Assembly (NCBI GenBank): GCA_947584965.1
Contig: CANPWQ010000011.1
Span: 1 to 46,185 of the forward strand
Origin: Candidatus Gastranaerophilales bacterium
GTDB taxonomy: Bacteria > Cyanobacteriota > Vampirovibrionia > Gastranaerophilales > Gastranaerophilaceae
Reading direction: 5' to 3'
Length of the DNA: 46,185 bases
Position numbers and translations under genes: made by a program. Under the pieces are notes generated by a model. That model had not been told where the DNA came from, ran no database searches, and saw only the letters and a program-made list of their open reading frames with translations. This document shows positions 32,641 through 41,557 of the stretch, in pieces; the stretch's first letter is position 1, and each line of letters starts with the position of its first letter.

Positions 32641-34314
32641 ATGAAGGTAACTATCGCTTCAAAAAATAATAAATTAGTATTTAATGATACTGATGTAATA
32701 AATATAGGAACAGCTCCAAATTGTAAATTTAAACTGGATTTGGATTTTGATTTAATTTTGTCGCTTCAAAGACTAGATAACGGCAAATGGCAGGTAGTTA
32801 ATAATTTTAGAAGTGACAGGGTTCTGCTTCGCGGTCAACCGATAGGTGCAAGCGTTGTAATCGGAACAATATGTAAATTAATGATAGGTGATACTGACGA
32901 ATTTATAAGTATCAATATAACAGAAGCAGGCACAAATCCTAAAGTGGTTGCCGGTTCATTGGAACTTGCAAACAGAAAAAGTGCTGAAAAAATCAGAAGA
33001 GAAGAATCCAGAAAAACTATATCAATGATTGAAGATGAAGAATTAAATGAACAGGATATAGCTACTTTATACGGAACAGGTGTCGGAGCTCAAACTAAAA
33101 TTAAAATAGACAGACGCAAAGCTGATATTGAAAGAAGGCGTGCTCTTATAACTAAAGAAATTGCATATAAATCAAATGATTTGCGTAATAAACTTGCTCA
33201 AAATGAGCTTATTTTAGCATTTTTAAACTTTTTTATAGGCTTTGTTCCTTTTGCAATTGTGTATATTTTAAAGGATATTATAAGACTTAACGGCATAGGG
33301 GTACAACTTCAAAACAGGATTTTATTCTTAATTGCTATCGGATTTATAATAATAACTCTGATTTTAAAACAAGGACAGTACCTTACACTTAGAGCAAAAG
33401 GAAGAGCAAGAATATCACAATCATCAATATTAATTCAAAGAATGAGTTTATTATCATCCAGCGCAACTTTTGCTGCAATATTGATATTTTCTATTATAGA
33501 ACTAACTTTACACAGTTACGCTTTACCTTTATTGATACCTCAAATGTTAATGTTGTGCACAATATTATGTATATTCCTCGGAGTATTCGCAGGATTTATT
33601 AAAAATATAATTGCTGAAAGCGGTGAAGAGTTAGACAGTTATGAAAGCAGAGAAGATTTTCAAGCTGTTGTAAAAGATTATCAGCAATGGATAAATTTGT
33701 ATGTAAATAATATAACCAAGAAAAAATTAAAAGATATGAAAGAAAAGATTTTTAATTTACAGTTAAAATCATACGGAGAGTTTTTCTTAGGGGTAATAAC
33801 AGCACCATTTTTGGCATATGCTGTATCGCAAACGTTGGGTGAAATATTCCCCGAAGCAGCAGGATTTATAAGAATGGCAGGCGGTGCGTTAAAAGTATCA
33901 CCTGTATTTCTTACTTTGGCTTCATTTATGATTATATTTGCTTTCCATTGTTTTTCTACATCTTTTGCAATAACAAAAAGAATAAATGCTTCTAACGTAA
34001 TAAAACAAGACGGATTTAGTGATTATAATATACACGGAGTTTCATTACACGGGGTTGAAAGTAGCAAAAACCTTAAAAAAGAAGCAAAAAAATGGTTATT
34101 GATTGCTATTTGTGTTGTTATTATTGAATATACAATGAATGTAACATATTTCACGGGTGTAATGGGCGGTGATATTTTAAATATGGTTATATGCGCATTA
34201 GGTGCAGCATTACCGACTGCTATTCTTATTATGGAAACTACAATGCTTGGTAATACTAAATTTGAAATAATTATAAGAGAAGAATTACTGGATAAAGTAG
34301 ATAAAGATTTTTAA
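32641..34314 (+). CDS. FHA-like domain plus multi-pass membrane protein
   Basis: The 557 residues start with a beta-rich, FHA-like domain (about 1-100: DVINIGTAPNCKFKLDLDFD, then LSLQRLDNGKWQVVN, then VVIGTICKLMIGD). FHA domains bind phosphothreonine, but the key Arg/Ser pair is not clear here. A charged helical linker (about 110-185) follows. Then come about eight hydrophobic segments in two groups (about 190-330 and 375-535), including FVPFAIVYILKD and ILFLIAIGFIIITLIL. It shows no enzyme motif. It probably sits in the inner membrane and works with the vWA and TonB_C proteins of the same operon. The family is unrecognised. Confidence 0.65.
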   Translation: MKVTIASKNNKLVFNDTDVINIGTAPNCKFKLDLDFDLILSLQRLDNGKWQVVNNFRSDRVLLRGQPIGASVVIGTICKLMIGDTDEFISINITEAGTNPKVVAGSLELANRKSAEKIRREESRKTISMIEDEELNEQDIATLYGTGVGAQTKIKIDRRKADIERRRALITKEIAYKSNDLRNKLAQNELILAFLNFFIGFVPFAIVYILKDIIRLNGIGVQLQNRILFLIAIGFIIITLILKQGQYLTLRAKGRARISQSSILIQRMSLLSSSATFAAILIFSIIELTLHSYALPLLIPQMLMLCTILCIFLGVFAGFIKNIIAESGEELDSYESREDFQAVVKDYQQWINLYVNNITKKKLKDMKEKIFNLQLKSYGEFFLGVITAPFLAYAVSQTLGEIFPEAAGFIRMAGGALKVSPVFLTLASFMIIFAFHCFSTSFAITKRINASNVIKQDGFSDYNIHGVSLHGVESSKNLKKEAKKWLLIAICVVIIEYTMNVTYFTGVMGGDILNMVICALGAALPTAILIMETTMLGNTKFEIIIREELLDKVDKDF

Positions 34315-34332
34315 ATTTAAAGGGAAATAATA

Positions 34333-35058
34333 ATGTACAGATGCACTGAATGTGGAAGAGAATATGATGTATGCCCCGATTATTGTGAATGCGGGAATGA
34401 TATATTTCAAGAAATCGCGGATGATAATTTATATGAAGAAGATATAGAAGAGCCTGTAAAATCCAAGCGTAAGTTAACCAGAGAAGAAAAAGAAGAATTA
34501 GAACTAGAAGCCAGAGATAAAAAGAAAGCTAAAATTACTGCTATTGCTTGTGCTGTTTTAGCTGTAGTTGTTTTATTTCTCCCTCCGTATCCTGAAAAGA
34601 AAAGTGAAAAGGTACAAAAACAAGTTAAAGCTGCTAATATTAAATTACCTGAGCTAAAAACATTCTGGGATTCAACTGTAGCTTCACCATACAGAAAAAC
34701 AAAAGATCCGGTATTGAATTTACCTATTTTGAATAAAAATTTTGCGTCTATTTCTCCTCAGTTAAGGGAGTACTTAAAGGAAGTTGGCGGTGAATTTAAC
34801 AGAAAATGGAATTCTGCTTTGGTTAAGGGTTCCGGTGAATGTAAAGTTGAATTTATTATTAATAAAGAAGGTGTTGTTACTACAAAAAGAATTATAGCTT
34901 CATCTCATAATGAATCTATGGATGATTCGGTATTAATGGCGCTTTCAAGTGTAAACAATTTTGATATACCGCCGGATGATTATAAAGGTGAAAGAATCTT
35001 TTTATCTTTTAAAGTAAAAGAGGGTGAGGGCTCTAAAATTTATTTCCCGACTAATTAG
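34333..35058 (+). CDS. Zinc-ribbon / membrane / TonB_C-like protein
   Basis: The 241 residues begin with a Cys-rich cytosolic head (C4, C7, C14, C18, C20; YRCTECGREYDVCPDYCECG) that should bind zinc. An acidic linker, one membrane segment (about 64-85: AIACAVLAVVVLFLPPYP) and a periplasmic part with a C-terminal TonB_C-like domain (about 170-235: CKVEFIINKEGVVTTKRI, then DDSVLMALSSV) follow. TonB_C domains touch outer-membrane partners. The last base of its stop lies within an 8-bp hairpin shared with the convergent aroA gene. It is the last gene of the vWA operon. Confidence 0.72.
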   Translation: MYRCTECGREYDVCPDYCECGNDIFQEIADDNLYEEDIEEPVKSKRKLTREEKEELELEARDKKKAKITAIACAVLAVVVLFLPPYPEKKSEKVQKQVKAANIKLPELKTFWDSTVASPYRKTKDPVLNLPILNKNFASISPQLREYLKEVGGEFNRKWNSALVKGSGECKVEFIINKEGVVTTKRIIASSHNESMDDSVLMALSSVNNFDIPPDDYKGERIFLSFKVKEGEGSKIYFPTN

Positions 35059-35078
35059 AATTTTTTAATTAATTCTAA
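35055..35078. terminator. Hairpin at the junction of the convergent TonB_C-like and aroA genes
   Basis: Positions 35055-35062 and 35071-35078 form a perfect 8-bp AT-rich stem (TTAGAATT/AATTCTAA). The two stop codons share bases here (4-bp gene overlap). It is a weak terminator at best. Confidence 0.4.
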
Positions 35079-36323
35079 AAATTCCGGAAAAGATATGTTA
35101 ACCCATTGAAATTCATTAATTTTAATGGGTTTTTCGCATATAAGCCCTGCAATATAGCTGCTCATTGCTATTCTGTGGTCATGATAGCATTCAATTTCGC
35201 AGTTTCCTTTTAGCGTTGTTTTTCCGTTAATTATAAACCCGTCTTGTGTTTCTTCAACTTTTGCACCGAGTTTAGTTAGTTCTTTTGCTGTTGCAGTTAT
35301 TCTGTCTGCTTCTTTATTTCTTAAATCCTGCGCATTTTTAATTATTGTAGTTCCTTGTGCTTGTGAAGCAATAACGGCGATTATCGGAAGTTCATCAATT
35401 AACCGCGGTATGATTTCACCTTCAATTGTTACTGCTTTTAAATCGGAATATCTCACTTGAATATCCGCTATTTTTTCGTTTGATTGAGTTCTTTCGTTAA
35501 GCAAAGTAATATCCGCATTCATAGATTTTAAAACGTCAATAATTCCTGAACGTGTTTCATTTATTCCAACATTTTTAATTATAATGTCGGAATCGGGAAC
35601 AATTAATGCGGCGGCAATAAAGAATGCCGCAGATGAAATATCCCCGGGAATTGTAATATCAACAGGGTGCAGCTCAGATTTTTTTATTTGAACTATATTT
35701 CCGTTTACGTTAATATCCGCGCCCATGGCAGATAGCATAAGTTCCGTATGATTTCTGGATTTATAAGGCTCCGTAAATGATGTAATACCCTCTGCATTAA
35801 GTCCTGCAAGTAAAATACACGATTTTACCTGCGCGGACGCAAGTTTGGAATTATAATTAATTCCATTCAGTTTACTGCCTTTAATTTTTATGGGAAGTTT
35901 ATAATCGTTATGTATAAATTCAGCGCCCATAAGCTCTAACGGTTCAATAACTCTTTTCATCGGACGGCGTGATAAACTTTCATCACCAAATAATTCGGAA
36001 TTAAAATTTTGCCCTGCCAGTATTCCCGCCATTAATCTTGTTGTTGTTCCCGAATTTCCGCAGTCAAGAGCCGAGAAGGGTTCTTTTAATGCGTTTTTTG
36101 AGTCGATAATAAGTTCTTTTGGGTTAATTTCCTCAACTTTACAGCCCAGCATTTCTATGATTTTTAAAGTTGACATACAATCAGCGCCGACGGAATAATT
36201 TGATATTTTGGCACGCCCTTTAGTAAGAGCTGATAACATAAAAGCTCTATGGGTAATGGATTTATCAGCGGGAATTTCAATTGTACCTTTAAGCGGTTTA
36301 GATTTTTCAACTGTTATATTCAT
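35055..36323 (-). CDS. aroA: 3-phosphoshikimate 1-carboxyvinyltransferase (EPSP synthase)
   Basis: AroA joins shikimate-3-phosphate and PEP in aromatic amino acid biosynthesis. The 422-residue protein shows PADKSITHRAFMLSAL near residue 20, LDCGNSGTTTRLMAGIL and DLRNKEADRI. It is the last gene of the pyr operon as seen here. Its ATG overlaps the stop of orf47 (ATGA). The 3' end overlaps the convergent TonB_C-like gene by 4 bp. aroA in a pyrimidine operon is unusual. Confidence 0.95.
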   Translation of the reverse strand: MNITVEKSKPLKGTIEIPADKSITHRAFMLSALTKGRAKISNYSVGADCMSTLKIIEMLGCKVEEINPKELIIDSKNALKEPFSALDCGNSGTTTRLMAGILAGQNFNSELFGDESLSRRPMKRVIEPLELMGAEFIHNDYKLPIKIKGSKLNGINYNSKLASAQVKSCILLAGLNAEGITSFTEPYKSRNHTELMLSAMGADINVNGNIVQIKKSELHPVDITIPGDISSAAFFIAAALIVPDSDIIIKNVGINETRSGIIDVLKSMNADITLLNERTQSNEKIADIQVRYSDLKAVTIEGEIIPRLIDELPIIAVIASQAQGTTIIKNAQDLRNKEADRITATAKELTKLGAKVEETQDGFIINGKTTLKGNCEIECYHDHRIAMSSYIAGLICEKPIKINEFQWVNISFPEFLELIKKF

Positions 36324-36463
36324 CTGTAATCTCTGCTTATTTTTTCGGGGTGATTTGATTGTGATAAAACAATTTCGCGGTATTCATTTTTATCAATGTT
36401 AACACCCATATTTTTAATATTAATTTTGAATTTTTTTGATTTTTTCTTTTTATTTTCGTCCAT
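36320..36463 (-). CDS. Hidden 47-residue basic protein between carB and aroA
   Basis: The gap between carB and aroA holds an uninterrupted 48-codon frame, from ATG at 36463 to TGA at 36320-36322. It starts 5 nt after the carB stop and its TGA overlaps the aroA ATG (ATGA). The protein begins MDENKKKKSKKFKIN, continues NMGVNIDKNEYREIVLSQ and ends SNHPEKISRDYR: a Lys-rich N-terminus and an amphipathic, mixed-charge C-terminal half. No family is recognised and no strong ribosome site is seen, so translation would be coupled to carB. Tight coupling on both sides argues that it is a real small gene. Confidence 0.6.
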   Translation of the reverse strand: MDENKKKKSKKFKINIKNMGVNIDKNEYREIVLSQSNHPEKISRDYR

Positions 36464-36468
36464 AAATT

Positions 36469-39400
36469 CTATACCGTCATTGGAGTTTTTGTCCTGTATT
36501 TTTCTATGCTGTCATAAGTCAAGTCGGGATTTTCCATATAATATTGCAATGCCTCTAAATATGCTTTAGCAGTATCAAGCACCGTAAAGCAAGGTGTTGA
36601 ATACATTTCGGCAAGCGTTCTTATTAAGAACCCCCTATCCTCTGAACCGTATCGAACGGAATTATTGTTTGTTGTAGGAGTATTTATAATAAAGCACAGG
36701 TCTTTATTCTTCATATTTCTCTGCATTTTTTGGATATCAAATTTTTCTATTTCCTTAGACTCTATGTTATGCAGTTTTAAGAATTTATGAGTACCTGTTG
36801 TTGCAACCAGTCTGTATCCTAAATCAACCAATGTTTGTGCAACGCTTACGCAGTCTTTTTTATAGTGGTCGTTTATTGATATAAGTACGTTGCCTCTTTG
36901 GGTGGAAAGTTTATATCCTGCCGCTAAAAATCCTTTAGCAAGCGCTCTTTCATAGCTTGTATCAATGCCTAAAACTTCGCCCGTTGACTTCATTTCGGGA
37001 GCTAAAGCAGGGTCTATTCTGTTCAGCTTTTGGAATGAGAATATCGGTATTTTAGCGCATACAAGGTTTGTAGTATCGGCTAAGCCCGTTTTATAGCCTT
37101 GGTCAATTATGGATTTACCAAGTATCGCGTCTATTGCTATTTTAACCATAGGTATGCCCGTTACTTTGCTTAAAATCGGTACTGTTCTTGAAGCACGAGG
37201 GTTTACTTCAATAATGTACGCAATATTATCTTTTAATACAAATTGAATATTCATTAAACCTTTTACTTTCAAGGCTTTTGCAATTTTTTCGGTGTAAGTT
37301 ACAAGATTTTTTATTATATCATCGGGTATTGTTCTTGTAGGATAAAGTGCAATGGAGTCGCCCGAGTGAATACCTGCACGCTCGATATGCTCTGTTATTG
37401 CAGGAATTAATACATTTTCTCCGTCTGATATTGCATCTAATTCTAGCTCTGTACCTTCTATATATTGGTCAATCAAAATCGGGTGTTCATCCGAGAACTT
37501 TAACGCCCCCTCAATGTATGAAATTAACTCATCTTTATTATATACAACCTGCATTCCGCGTCCGCCGATTACGTAAGACGGGCGAACCAAAAGCGGATAA
37601 CCTAAAGTTTTTGCAACTTCTAATGCTTCAGATTGCTTGCGGACTGCAAATCCTTTTGGCTGCGGAATTTTTAATTCTCTTAAAAGCTGTTCAAACAGTT
37701 TCCTGTCTTCTGCCGTATTTATTGACTCTAAAGAAGTTCCAAGTATCTTCACTCCGTGTTCATACAGCTTCGGCGCTAAATTTATTGCTGTTTGCCCGCC
37801 AAATTGAACCATTACGCCCTCGGGATTTTCTTTTTCAATAATATTCATTATATTTTCAATGTGCATGGGCTCAAAATACAATTTATCCGCTACGTCGAAA
37901 TCGGTTGAAAGCGTTTCGGGGTTTGAATTAACAATTAACGACTTATAGTTATTGTTTCTTACTTCCCAAGCTGCATGTACCGAACAGTAATCAAATTCTA
38001 TCCCCTGACCTATTCTTATCGGACCCGAGCCTAATATAAGTATTTTTTTATCGTTATTATTAGCTTGCGATTCATCAACTTCATTGTATGTTGAATAATA
38101 ATAAGGCGTATATGCTTTAAATTCTGCCGCGCAGGTATCTACTATTTTAAATGAAGCGCTTATTGAATTTTCTTTTTTTATACGCTCTATTTCCGCAACG
38201 GATTTTTGTGTATATTTCGCAATTTCTTCATCTAAAAATCCTTTTTCTTTTGCTTCTAAATACAGAGCCGGTGTAAAAGTTTCCGTTTTCAGCTTGTTTT
38301 CAAAATCAACAAGAGATTTTATTTTATATATAAACCATTTATCTATTTTTGTTATTTTATTGATTTCATTAACGCTTATACCGCGGTTTAGAGCTTCTGC
38401 TACTCTGAAAATTCTTCTGTCGTCTTGAACATGCAGTAATGCTTTTAATTCTTCCTCGCTGCATTCTATGTGACGTCCTCGCAGCAACCCCGTATATTTT
38501 GATTCTATTGAAGTTATAGCCTTTTTAAATGAGCTTTCAAAGGTTCTTCCTATTGCCATAACCTCGCCCGTAGCTTTCATTTTTGTACCTAAAATTCTGT
38601 CGCCGTGTTTAAATTTATCAAACGGCCATTTCGGAATTTTTGTTACCACATAATCAATAGCAGGCTCAAATGCAGCTACCGTCTTTTTGGTTATTGAGTT
38701 TGGTATTTCGTGCAGATTGTAACCTATTGCAATTTTTGTTGTTATTTTTGCAATCGGATACCCCGTTGCCTTGGAAGCAAGTGCGGATGATCGGCTAACA
38801 CGCGGGTTTACCTCTATTACATAGTATTGATTGCTTACGGTATCTAAAGCAAATTGAACATTACACCCGCCCTCTATCTTTAATGCTCTTATAATTTTTA
38901 ATGCTGCGCTTCTTAACATTTGGCATTCTTTATTTGTAAGAGTTTGAGTAGGCGCAACAACAAAGCTGTCGCCTGTATGAATACCGATAGGGTCTATATT
39001 TTCCATATTACAAATTGCTATGCTTGTATTATTTGCGTCGCGGATTACTTCGTATTCGATTTCTTTATATCCTGCGATACTTTTTTCAACAAGCACTTGT
39101 GAAATAGGACTTAAAGATAACCCTGTGTAAACGATATCTTCATATTCTCCGTAATTATTGGCTATTCCTCCGCCTGTTCCGCCTAATGTATAAGCGGGTC
39201 TTACTATTATCGGAAACCCTATTTTTTGTGCGAATTTTTTTGCGTCTTCATAGCTTGATACAATATCGCTTTCGGGGATTGGCTCGCCTATTTCCAGCAT
39301 TAAATTTTTAAACATTTCCCTGTCTTCGGCTTTTTTTATTGAGTCTATTTTTGTCCCCAAAAGCTGTACGTTATATTTTTCTAAAATACCTGCTTCATTT

Positions 39401-39705
39401 AATTTTACGGCAAGATTTAACCCTGTCTGCCCGCCAAGTGTTGCGATTATACCGTATGGGCGCTCTTTTTCTATTATGTATGTTAAAGACTCTAATGTTA
39501 ACGGCTCGATATAAACTTTATCGGCTATATTTTCATCGGTCATAATAGTTGCGGGGTTTGAATTTACAAGGATTACTTCAATATTTTCTTCCTTTAAAGC
39601 CCTGCATGCCTGCACGCCGGCATAATCAAACTCTGCCGCCTGCCCTATTACAATCGGCCCCGAGCCTATTACAAGTACCTTTTTTATATCTTTATTTATC
39701 GGCAT
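36469..39705 (-). CDS. carB: Carbamoyl-phosphate synthase, large subunit
   Basis: CarB makes carbamoyl phosphate from bicarbonate, ammonia (from CarA) and two ATP. The 1078-residue protein has the two homologous halves with ATP-grasp domains: KKVLVIGSGPIVIGQAAEFD at the start, and KKILILGSGPIRIGQGIEFD near 555. VNPRVSRSSAL and EVNPRASRTVP are the ATP-grasp metal motifs, and a C-terminal MGS-like allosteric domain (about 940-1078) follows. Length is normal. It lies 11 bp after the pyrF-carA fusion. Confidence 0.98.
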   Translation of the reverse strand: MPINKDIKKVLVIGSGPIVIGQAAEFDYAGVQACRALKEENIEVILVNSNPATIMTDENIADKVYIEPLTLESLTYIIEKERPYGIIATLGGQTGLNLAVKLNEAGILEKYNVQLLGTKIDSIKKAEDREMFKNLMLEIGEPIPESDIVSSYEDAKKFAQKIGFPIIVRPAYTLGGTGGGIANNYGEYEDIVYTGLSLSPISQVLVEKSIAGYKEIEYEVIRDANNTSIAICNMENIDPIGIHTGDSFVVAPTQTLTNKECQMLRSAALKIIRALKIEGGCNVQFALDTVSNQYYVIEVNPRVSRSSALASKATGYPIAKITTKIAIGYNLHEIPNSITKKTVAAFEPAIDYVVTKIPKWPFDKFKHGDRILGTKMKATGEVMAIGRTFESSFKKAITSIESKYTGLLRGRHIECSEEELKALLHVQDDRRIFRVAEALNRGISVNEINKITKIDKWFIYKIKSLVDFENKLKTETFTPALYLEAKEKGFLDEEIAKYTQKSVAEIERIKKENSISASFKIVDTCAAEFKAYTPYYYSTYNEVDESQANNNDKKILILGSGPIRIGQGIEFDYCSVHAAWEVRNNNYKSLIVNSNPETLSTDFDVADKLYFEPMHIENIMNIIEKENPEGVMVQFGGQTAINLAPKLYEHGVKILGTSLESINTAEDRKLFEQLLRELKIPQPKGFAVRKQSEALEVAKTLGYPLLVRPSYVIGGRGMQVVYNKDELISYIEGALKFSDEHPILIDQYIEGTELELDAISDGENVLIPAITEHIERAGIHSGDSIALYPTRTIPDDIIKNLVTYTEKIAKALKVKGLMNIQFVLKDNIAYIIEVNPRASRTVPILSKVTGIPMVKIAIDAILGKSIIDQGYKTGLADTTNLVCAKIPIFSFQKLNRIDPALAPEMKSTGEVLGIDTSYERALAKGFLAAGYKLSTQRGNVLISINDHYKKDCVSVAQTLVDLGYRLVATTGTHKFLKLHNIESKEIEKFDIQKMQRNMKNKDLCFIINTPTTNNNSVRYGSEDRGFLIRTLAEMYSTPCFTVLDTAKAYLEALQYYMENPDLTYDSIEKYRTKTPMTV

Positions 39706-39716
39706 TTTTCTATCCT

Positions 39717-41552
39717 TTATACTGTAACTGTTTTACTTTGTTCCGTTTCTTTAATCCAGCTTCTTATAACTTTGTTAGCGTCATAAGGACCTGCCGTTAA
39801 TTCGGGGTGGAACTGAACCGTTTTTATTTTATATTCTTCGCAGGTTATACCCTCAATTGTGTTGTCATTAAGATTCATATATGTAGCTTTTGTGTTAGCG
39901 GGAAGCGTATTTGCGTCCACTGCGTAGCTGTGATTTTGCGAAGTTATAAATATTTCATTTGTATCCGTGTTTATAACAGGGTGGTTTCCGCCTCTGTGTC
40001 CGTATTTCAGCTTAAATGTTTTTGCTCCGAGCGCTATTGATAATATTTGATGACCTAGGCAAATTCCGTAAATTCTGATTTTACCGAGCAGTGCTTTTGC
40101 CGTTTCTATTGCTTGAATTGCATCTTCGGGGTTTCCCGGTCCGTTTGAAATTAATACTGCGTCAAAGTTAGCGTTTAGTATTTCTTCCGCTTTTACATCG
40201 GCAGGAAAAACCGTTATATCGCAATTGAGAGCCTTAAAGTTTTCAAGTATGCTCTTTTTTATTCCCATATCTATAATGGCAAGTTTTATACCGCTTCCCG
40301 CAAATTTTTCCACTTTATAAGTTGTTACATCAAGCGTTATGTCTTTACTTATTTTATATTCGCGCATTTTTTGTTTTATTTCGGGAGTGATTTCGCCAGT
40401 TGTAATTGCGCAGTTCATAGCTCCGTAATTTCTTATAATCTGGGTTAAATACCTTGTATCAACCCCTTTTAAGCCTACAATATTATTTTGTTTCAGGTAA
40501 TCGCTTAAAGGCAGATAGCTTTTATAGTGAGATTCATGCTCACACAAGTTTTTAACAACAAACCCTTTTGCGTGGATTTTTCCGCTTTCAAAATCGTCTT
40601 TATTTATTCCGTAATTTCCGATTTCAGGGTATGTCATAACAATTGTCTGCCCTGCATAAGAGGGATCTGTCAATATTTCTTGATAACCCACCATTGAAGT
40701 ATTAAATACAATTTCACCGAATGATGTTCCGTCTGCTCCGATTGATTCACCCTCAAAAATCATGCCGTTTTCAAGCAATAATCTGCCTTTTGATACCGCA
40801 TAAGATTTATTTTGAGTTAACAGTGCATTTTCTATTTCTTCATATATCATTTGAATGGCTTTAACTCTGTCCTCTGCCGCGGTAACGGCTCTGCCGATAA
40901 CAAGATAATCGGCTCCCTCTTTTATTGCTATCGAGGGTGTTGCCAAGCGTTTTTGGTCGTTTTTACTTGACCAATCAGGCCGTATCCCGGGGCATAATAC
41001 TTTAAAATCTTTCCCGCAGGCTTGTTTTATTTTCTTTGCTTCCCATACACTTGCTACAACTCCGTCAAGTCCTGCTTTTTTGGCAAGTAATGCAAGGTGC
41101 ATTACGTAATCTATCGGTTTATAAGGCACTTTTAATTCCTGCATCAGACTTTCTTCCGAAATACTTGTTAAAACCGTTACACCAAGTATTGTAGGGTTTT
41201 CATGCCCCGTTTCTTTTGCGGTTTTTCTTGCAGCCTCGCAAGCTGTCCTCATCATTTCTTCTCCGCCCGTTGTATGCAGATTAAAAAATGATGCGCCGTG
41301 TCTTACTATATTTTCAGCCGCTTTTGCAACGGTGTTTGGTATATCGTGTAGTTTTACGTCAAAGAAGAATTTTATATTCTGCTCTTTCATAAAATTAAAT
41401 ATTTCATAGCCGTTGCCTGTATACATTTGGAGTCCTACTTTAAATACCCCTACGTAGTCTTTAAGCTCGGTTATCAGTTCTTTTGCCTGCTCTACCGTAT
41501 CAACGTCAAGTGCAAGCACTATTTTTTCTTTAATTTCGGGTCTTATTTGCAT
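39717..41552 (-). CDS. pyrF-carA: Fusion of OMP decarboxylase and CPSase small subunit (PyrF-CarA)
   Basis: One 611-residue reading frame combines two enzymes of UMP synthesis. Residues 1-243 are orotidine-5'-phosphate decarboxylase: VLALDVDT, the catalytic DVKLHD (D65, K67, D70), LHTTGG, and CPGIRP near 187-192. About 251-605 are carbamoyl-phosphate synthase small subunit: GRLLLENGMIFEG, NTSMVGYQEILTDPSYAGQ, the amidotransferase Cys C498 in GICLGHQ, and H582/E584 in FHPE. The join (about 244-252) is short. There is no frameshift or stop at the join. Normally the two are separate genes, and the first and last steps of the pathway would be tethered here. Start ATG at 41552; pyrC ends 5 bp upstream. 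Confidence 0.93.
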   Translation of the reverse strand: MQIRPEIKEKIVLALDVDTVEQAKELITELKDYVGVFKVGLQMYTGNGYEIFNFMKEQNIKFFFDVKLHDIPNTVAKAAENIVRHGASFFNLHTTGGEEMMRTACEAARKTAKETGHENPTILGVTVLTSISEESLMQELKVPYKPIDYVMHLALLAKKAGLDGVVASVWEAKKIKQACGKDFKVLCPGIRPDWSSKNDQKRLATPSIAIKEGADYLVIGRAVTAAEDRVKAIQMIYEEIENALLTQNKSYAVSKGRLLLENGMIFEGESIGADGTSFGEIVFNTSMVGYQEILTDPSYAGQTIVMTYPEIGNYGINKDDFESGKIHAKGFVVKNLCEHESHYKSYLPLSDYLKQNNIVGLKGVDTRYLTQIIRNYGAMNCAITTGEITPEIKQKMREYKISKDITLDVTTYKVEKFAGSGIKLAIIDMGIKKSILENFKALNCDITVFPADVKAEEILNANFDAVLISNGPGNPEDAIQAIETAKALLGKIRIYGICLGHQILSIALGAKTFKLKYGHRGGNHPVINTDTNEIFITSQNHSYAVDANTLPANTKATYMNLNDNTIEGITCEEYKIKTVQFHPELTAGPYDANKVIRSWIKETEQSKTVTV

Positions 41553-41557
41553 TTTAT

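Noticed and set aside
37347-37841. Plus-strand frame inside carB
   Set aside because: Antisense shadow of a conserved enzyme; no ribosome site and no protein-like composition.
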